A stretch of 64,000 nucleotides of DNA, from positions 124,001-188,000 of the forward strand of contig NZ_JAVDPW010000004.1 in assembly GCF_031453975.1 (NCBI RefSeq), written 5' to 3'. Source of the DNA: Inquilinus ginsengisoli_A (GTDB lineage Bacteria; Pseudomonadota; Alphaproteobacteria; DSM-16000; Inquilinaceae). The notes under the pieces are model-generated. The model worked only from the letters and a program-made list of their open reading frames with translations. It did no database searches and had not been told where the DNA came from. Shown here piece by piece: positions 60,778 through 64,000 of this stretch (positions within the stretch are counted from its first letter, which is position 1; every line of letters starts with the position of its first letter). The translations under genes and the position numbers were made by a program.

Positions 60778-61809
60778 ATGCCAAGGCTCGCGGGGTTGGC
60801 GACAGCCGTCCCCGAACACGTAATCACCCAGGCGGAAGCCCGGGAGGGTGCCCGTCGCGTCTTCGCAGCGCGGCCGGCGTTGTTCGACCGCATGGCGACG
60901 GTCTACGAATCCGCCGGCATCGACACCCGACGATCCGCCGTCCCGCTGGACTGGTACTTCGCGCCGCATGACTGGCACGACCGCAATGCCGTGTTCATGG
61001 ACGCGGCGCTCGACCTGCTCGAGACCGCGGCGCGGCGCTGCCTGGACGACGCCGGATGCGGTATCGGCGAGGTCGACGCCATCGTCACCATCTGCTCGAC
61101 CGGCATCGCGACGCCGAGCCTTGATGCCCGGCTGATGGAACGCATGCCCTTCCGCCCCGACATGGTGCGGCTGCCGATCTTCGGCCTGGGCTGTGCCGGC
61201 GGCGTGCTGGGCCTGGCCCGCGCCGCGGCGCTGTCGCGCGCCCTGGGCGGCACCGTGCTGCTGCTGGTGGTCGAGCTGTGCGGCCCGACCTTCCGGCGCG
61301 GCGACCTGACCAAGAGCAACGTCGTGGCCACCGCCCTGTTCGGCGACGGCGCGGCAGCGGCGCTTATCCGTCCCGATGACGGCGCGCCGGCGCTGGGGCC
61401 GACGGGCGAGCATCGCTGGCCCGGAACGCTCGATGTGATGGGCTGGTCAGTCGAGGCGGACGGGTTGGGCGTGATCTTCTCACGCGACATCCCGACCCTG
61501 GTGCGCAACGACCTGCGGCCGGCAGCCGAGAGTTTCCTCGCACGGCACGACCTGACGCTCCGCGACATCGACGGCTTCGTCTTCCATCCCGGCGGCACCA
61601 AGGTGGTCGAGGCACTGCGCGATGCCTTCGAGCTGACCGATGCGGCGATGGGTGCGGAACGGGCGGTGCTGCGCCAGTACGGCAACATGTCGGCGGTGAC
61701 GGTGATGTTCGTGTTGGCGGAGAAGCGCCGACAGATGGCCGGGCGCTGGCTGCTGAGCGCGTTGGGCCCCGGTTTCTGCGCCGGCTTTGCCGTGCTGGAC
61801 TGCGGATGA
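60778..61809 (+). CDS. Type III polyketide synthase (alkylpyrone/alkylresorcinol synthase type)
   Basis: Chalcone-synthase-fold enzyme of 343 aa. The catalytic triad is intact: C139 in IFGLGCAGGVLGLARA, H270 in GFVFHPGGTKVVEAL and N303 in QYGNMSAVTVMF. The GFGPG-like loop is SALGPGFCAGFAVL. Stand-alone bacterial members paired with an ICMT-like gene usually extend long fatty acyl starters to alkylpyrones or alkylresorcinols for membranes. The stop overlaps the ATG of the ICMT gene by 4 nt (ATGATG...), so products of both are probably made together. Confidence 0.94.
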   Translation: MPRLAGLATAVPEHVITQAEAREGARRVFAARPALFDRMATVYESAGIDTRRSAVPLDWYFAPHDWHDRNAVFMDAALDLLETAARRCLDDAGCGIGEVDAIVTICSTGIATPSLDARLMERMPFRPDMVRLPIFGLGCAGGVLGLARAAALSRALGGTVLLLVVELCGPTFRRGDLTKSNVVATALFGDGAAAALIRPDDGAPALGPTGEHRWPGTLDVMGWSVEADGLGVIFSRDIPTLVRNDLRPAAESFLARHDLTLRDIDGFVFHPGGTKVVEALRDAFELTDAAMGAERAVLRQYGNMSAVTVMFVLAEKRRQMAGRWLLSALGPGFCAGFAVLDCG

Positions 61810-62306
61810 TGCTGGGTTGGGTGCAGGTCGTGGCGTTGCTGGTGGCGGCGCAGCGCCTGGGAGAGTTGGTCTATGCCCGCCGCAACGAATCCCGGTTGCG
61901 CGACCGGGGCGCGGTCGAAAGCGGGGCCAGCCACTATCCGCTGTTCATCCTGCTGCATGGCGGCTGGCTGCTGGCGATATTCCTGCTGGTGCCGGCCGAC
62001 CGCGCTCCTTCCTGGCCGCTGCTGGCGCTGTTCGTGCTGCTGCAGGCGGGCCGGATCTGGGTGGTGGCGACGCTGGGACCCTATTGGACGACCCGGATCC
62101 TCAGCCTGCCCGGCGCGCCCTTGGTGCGCCGCGGCCCCTATCGCTGGGTCCGCCACCCTAACTACTTGATCGTCACGGCCGAGATCGCGGTGCTGCCCCT
62201 GGCTTTCGGTGCCTGGTGGATTGCGCTTGTCTTCTCGATCGCCAACGCGCTCCTGCTGCGCCATCGCATCGGCGTCGAGCAGCAGGCATTGGCCGGCCGG
62301 GGCTGA
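61806..62306 (+). CDS. ICMT-family membrane methyltransferase paired with the PKS
   Basis: Integral membrane protein of 166 aa (MMLGWVQVVALLVAAQRLGE) with four or so helices and the isoprenylcysteine carboxyl methyltransferase motif RRGPYRWVRHPNYLIVTAEI near the C-terminus. In Bacillus (bpsAB) and Streptomyces (srsAB) such proteins O-methylate the alkylpyrone/resorcinol made by the adjacent type III PKS. Overlap of 4 nt with the PKS stop shows translational coupling. Methylation of the PKS product is the likely role. Confidence 0.92.
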   Translation: MMLGWVQVVALLVAAQRLGELVYARRNESRLRDRGAVESGASHYPLFILLHGGWLLAIFLLVPADRAPSWPLLALFVLLQAGRIWVVATLGPYWTTRILSLPGAPLVRRGPYRWVRHPNYLIVTAEIAVLPLAFGAWWIALVFSIANALLLRHRIGVEQQALAGRG

Positions 62307-62412
62307 AGCAAGGAAACACGGTGGCCGCCCCCGGTCATGGGTGCGCAGATCGGCTCTGGCGGGACCGCTCCGGCGGCCCTATCCTGGCGCGCCTCAAAGA
62401 ACGAGACGGACC

Positions 62413-63114
62413 GTGACCGCCAACGACGCCCGCTCCCTCGACGGGATCGACCTTCTGTCGGTCGTTCCCCCCGCCATCCGCGCCGAGATCCTGAAGCAAT
62501 GCCGCTGGCAGCGCTTCGAGGCGCAGGAGCAGATCATCGATCGCAACGATGATCCCGACCATGTCTACTTCCTCGTCGAGGGCCGGGTGCGGGTGGTGAT
62601 CTATTCCGCCTCGGGCCGAGAGATCACCTTCGACGATCTGGAAGCCGGTTCGATGTTCGGCGAGCTGTCCGGGCTGGACCGGGCGCCCCGCTCCGCCAAT
62701 GTCATGGCGCTGACCGACGCGACCGTCGCCGTGCTGCCGACCGCCGCCTTCCGCGCCGTCGTGACCGAGAACCCAGCCCTGGCACTGGCCACCATGGTGC
62801 ATCTGGTCGGCGTGCTGCGCCGCGCCAATGAGCGGATCATGGAGCTGAGCACACTGGGCGCCAACAACCGGGTGCATGCCGAGATCCTGCGCCTGGCCAT
62901 CCTTGGAGGGCAGCCGGACGGCACTGCCGTTATCCGGCCGATCCCGGTGCATTCCGACATCGCCAGCCGCGTCAGCACCACGCGCGAGACCGTGGCCCGG
63001 GTGCTGAGCGACCTGGCCCGCGCCCGCCTCGTCGTCCGCGCCGCCGACCATCTGCACGTCGCCGACCTCAACCGCCTGGAGCGGCTGGTGGAGGATGTTC
63101 GTGGCGAATGGTGA
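62413..63114 (+). CDS. Crp/Fnr-family transcriptional regulator
   Basis: Regulator of 233 aa. The N-terminal cyclic-nucleotide-binding fold is visible (FEAQEQIIDRNDDPDHVYFL, GSMFGELSGLDRAPRSANVM), and the C-terminal winged helix ends with HSDIASRVSTTRETVARVLS. The N-terminus lacks the Cys cluster of Fnr, and no [4Fe-4S] ligands are present. The GELSGLDRAPRSANVMA segment resembles the cAMP-binding loop FGELALLxxxPRSA, so cyclic-nucleotide binding is plausible. GTG start. The last 20 nt overlap the Nudix gene start. Confidence 0.9.
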   Translation: MTANDARSLDGIDLLSVVPPAIRAEILKQCRWQRFEAQEQIIDRNDDPDHVYFLVEGRVRVVIYSASGREITFDDLEAGSMFGELSGLDRAPRSANVMALTDATVAVLPTAAFRAVVTENPALALATMVHLVGVLRRANERIMELSTLGANNRVHAEILRLAILGGQPDGTAVIRPIPVHSDIASRVSTTRETVARVLSDLARARLVVRAADHLHVADLNRLERLVEDVRGEW

Positions 63115-63715
63115 CGGGGCCAGTGGTGACGGCGGTTTGAACCGCTGGACCACGCTGAAGGTCAAGCCGGTCTACGAGAATCCCTGGATCAAGGTGGACG
63201 AACACGACGTGCTGACCCCGGCCGGGACGCCGGGGATCTATGGCGTGATCACCTACAAGAATCTGGCGGTCGGGGTGGTGCCGATCGATGATCGCGGCCG
63301 CGTTACCCTGGTCGGCCAGTACCGCTACGCCCCCGGGCTGTACAGTTGGGAGATCCCGGAGGGTGGCGGTGACCCCGATGTCGCCCCCATGCTGTCGGCC
63401 GAGCGCGAACTGCGTGAGGAGACTGGATTGGAGGCGGCCCATTGGCACCCGCTGTTGACGATGCATCTGTCGAACAGCGTCTCGACCGAGATCGCCCATC
63501 TGTTCGTCGCCTATGGCCTGACCAAGGGCGAGGCGGCGCCGGAGGAGACCGAGGATCTGGCGGTGCGCACGGTGCCGCTGGCCGAGGCCTTTGCCATGGT
63601 CGCCGACGGCCGGATCACCGACTCCCTGACCGTCGGCGCGCTGCTACGGCTGCAGGTGATGCTGCTGAGCGGCACCCTGCCGACCGGCCTGGCCGAAATC
63701 CTGCGGCGGACATGA
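63095..63715 (+). CDS. Nudix hydrolase (ADP-ribose pyrophosphatase-like)
   Basis: Protein of 206 aa. The Nudix box is present as EIPEGGGDPDVAPMLSAERE followed by LREETGL, that is RExxxEExG intact, where the first Glu of the GX5E half appears as Val, which I believe is usual in this subgroup. VGQYRYAPGLYSWEIPEGGG is typical of ADP-ribose/nucleoside-diphosphate hydrolases of the NudF type. The ATG at 63095 overlaps the Crp-family gene by 20 nt, so it is co-expressed with it. Substrate unknown; house-cleaning of nucleoside diphosphate derivatives is the family role. Confidence 0.92.
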   Translation: MFVANGDGASGDGGLNRWTTLKVKPVYENPWIKVDEHDVLTPAGTPGIYGVITYKNLAVGVVPIDDRGRVTLVGQYRYAPGLYSWEIPEGGGDPDVAPMLSAERELREETGLEAAHWHPLLTMHLSNSVSTEIAHLFVAYGLTKGEAAPEETEDLAVRTVPLAEAFAMVADGRITDSLTVGALLRLQVMLLSGTLPTGLAEILRRT

Positions 63716-63722
63716 CGGCCCG

Positions 63723-64000
63723 TTGAAGCACGTCCTGTTCGTCTGCGGCCGCAATCTCCAACGCAGCCCGACTGCGGAAGCGATCTTCGCCGGCCATCCC
63801 GGAGTCGAGACGGCCTCGGCCGGGCTGAACCCCGACGCCGAGGAGCCGCTGACGGCCGAGCTGGTCGAATGGGCGGATCTGATCTTCGTCATGGAAAAAT
63901 CGCAGCGGGCGAAGATCGCCGGCCGTTTCCGCGGCTCGCTGAAGCATGCCCGCGTGATTTGCCTCGACATTCCCGACCGGTTCGAGGTGATGGACCCGGA
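63723..64000 (+). CDS. Low-molecular-weight protein-tyrosine-phosphatase-like protein, 5' part (runs off window)
   Basis: TTG-initiated frame 7 nt after the Nudix stop, open to the end of the window (at least 92 codons). The N-terminal HVLFVCGRNLQRSPTAEAIF is the phosphate-binding loop of the LMW-PTP fold in the C-x-x-N-x-x-R-S pattern, here as C-G-R-N-L-Q-R-S. FVMEKSQRAKIAGRF and ICLDIPDRFEVMDP follow, the last with the DxPDR general-acid type region. It is probably a small protein phosphatase-like protein; the 3' end is missing. Confidence 0.88.
   Translation, partial: MKHVLFVCGRNLQRSPTAEAIFAGHPGVETASAGLNPDAEEPLTAELVEWADLIFVMEKSQRAKIAGRFRGSLKHARVICLDIPDRFEVMDP

Noticed and set aside
63362..63437. 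Defective Nudix box because the first Glu is Val
   Set aside because: The catalytic RExxxEExG part is intact, and I recall Val at that position in many members of this subgroup, so it is probably a family trait rather than a lesion.

Overview
The window is about 64 kb of very GC-rich chromosome from an alphaproteobacterium. The evidence is gene order: ubiK-lgt-midA-like-pgeF, sdhE-mfd divergent from recG, an MbfA-type rubrerythrin/VIT1 iron exporter, a DUF1127 protein, and a split corrinoid methyltransferase set. A Rhodospirillales-type soil or rhizosphere bacterium (Azospirillaceae/Inquilinus-like) fits, but that is inference. Genes are dense and intact. No integrase, transposase, CRISPR array, tRNA or rRNA gene was recognised.

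Layout. 1-5.5 kb: the N-terminal part of an RTX protein cut by the window edge, an ExoY-type sugar transferase preceded by a perfect tandem repeat, two tandem paralogous LuxR-type regulators, and dgdA (2,2-dialkylglycine decarboxylase) divergent from a LysR regulator. 6.5-13 kb: housekeeping genes ybjN-like, ubiK, lgt, midA-like, an amino-acid oxidase, pgeF and prs. 13-18.8 kb: a second, complete RTX protein, a nicotinamidase-like hydrolase, an LpxL-like acyltransferase and an AsnB-type amidotransferase. 19-33 kb: a cobalamin-dependent one-carbon region. It holds a homocysteine-binding methyltransferase, an MttB-family methyltransferase, a methyl-THF:corrinoid methyltransferase, a corrinoid carrier, a RamA-like ASKHA activator, and two uncharacterised small proteins (DUF1638 and 'virulence factor' family). 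It is interrupted by mbfA, a peroxiredoxin-like/2OG-oxygenase fusion, an aminotransferase, a secreted protein and a carbonic anhydrase.

33-40.4 kb: a HEPN-like protein, a small charged protein, a FrnE-like DsbA protein, and mfd-sdhE divergent from recG. 40.4-47.3 kb: accessory genes (lipoprotein hydrolase, porin, compact SNF2-like helicase, ankyrin protein, MFS exporter) and a block of nested palindromic repeats. 47.3-54.9 kb: a FUSC exporter and a five-gene operon of cytoplasmic phosphodiesterase plus Ugp-like ABC importer. 55-64 kb: small enzymes and regulators, an alkylpyrone-type type III PKS/ICMT pair, a Crp-family regulator, a Nudix hydrolase and a truncated low-molecular-weight phosphatase-like gene.

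The most distinctive observation is in the corrinoid region. Three separately encoded partner enzymes (homocysteine-binding protein, RamA-like activator, methyl-THF methyltransferase) all end in a short Gly/Glu stretch followed by four to six arginines, and the MttB homologue carries a similar Arg run at its N-terminus. The corrinoid carrier they should all touch starts with a 35-residue segment holding 14 acidic and no basic residues. This looks like an electrostatic docking scheme that reassembles a dissected MetH-like enzyme. The docking idea is inference; the tails themselves are directly readable.
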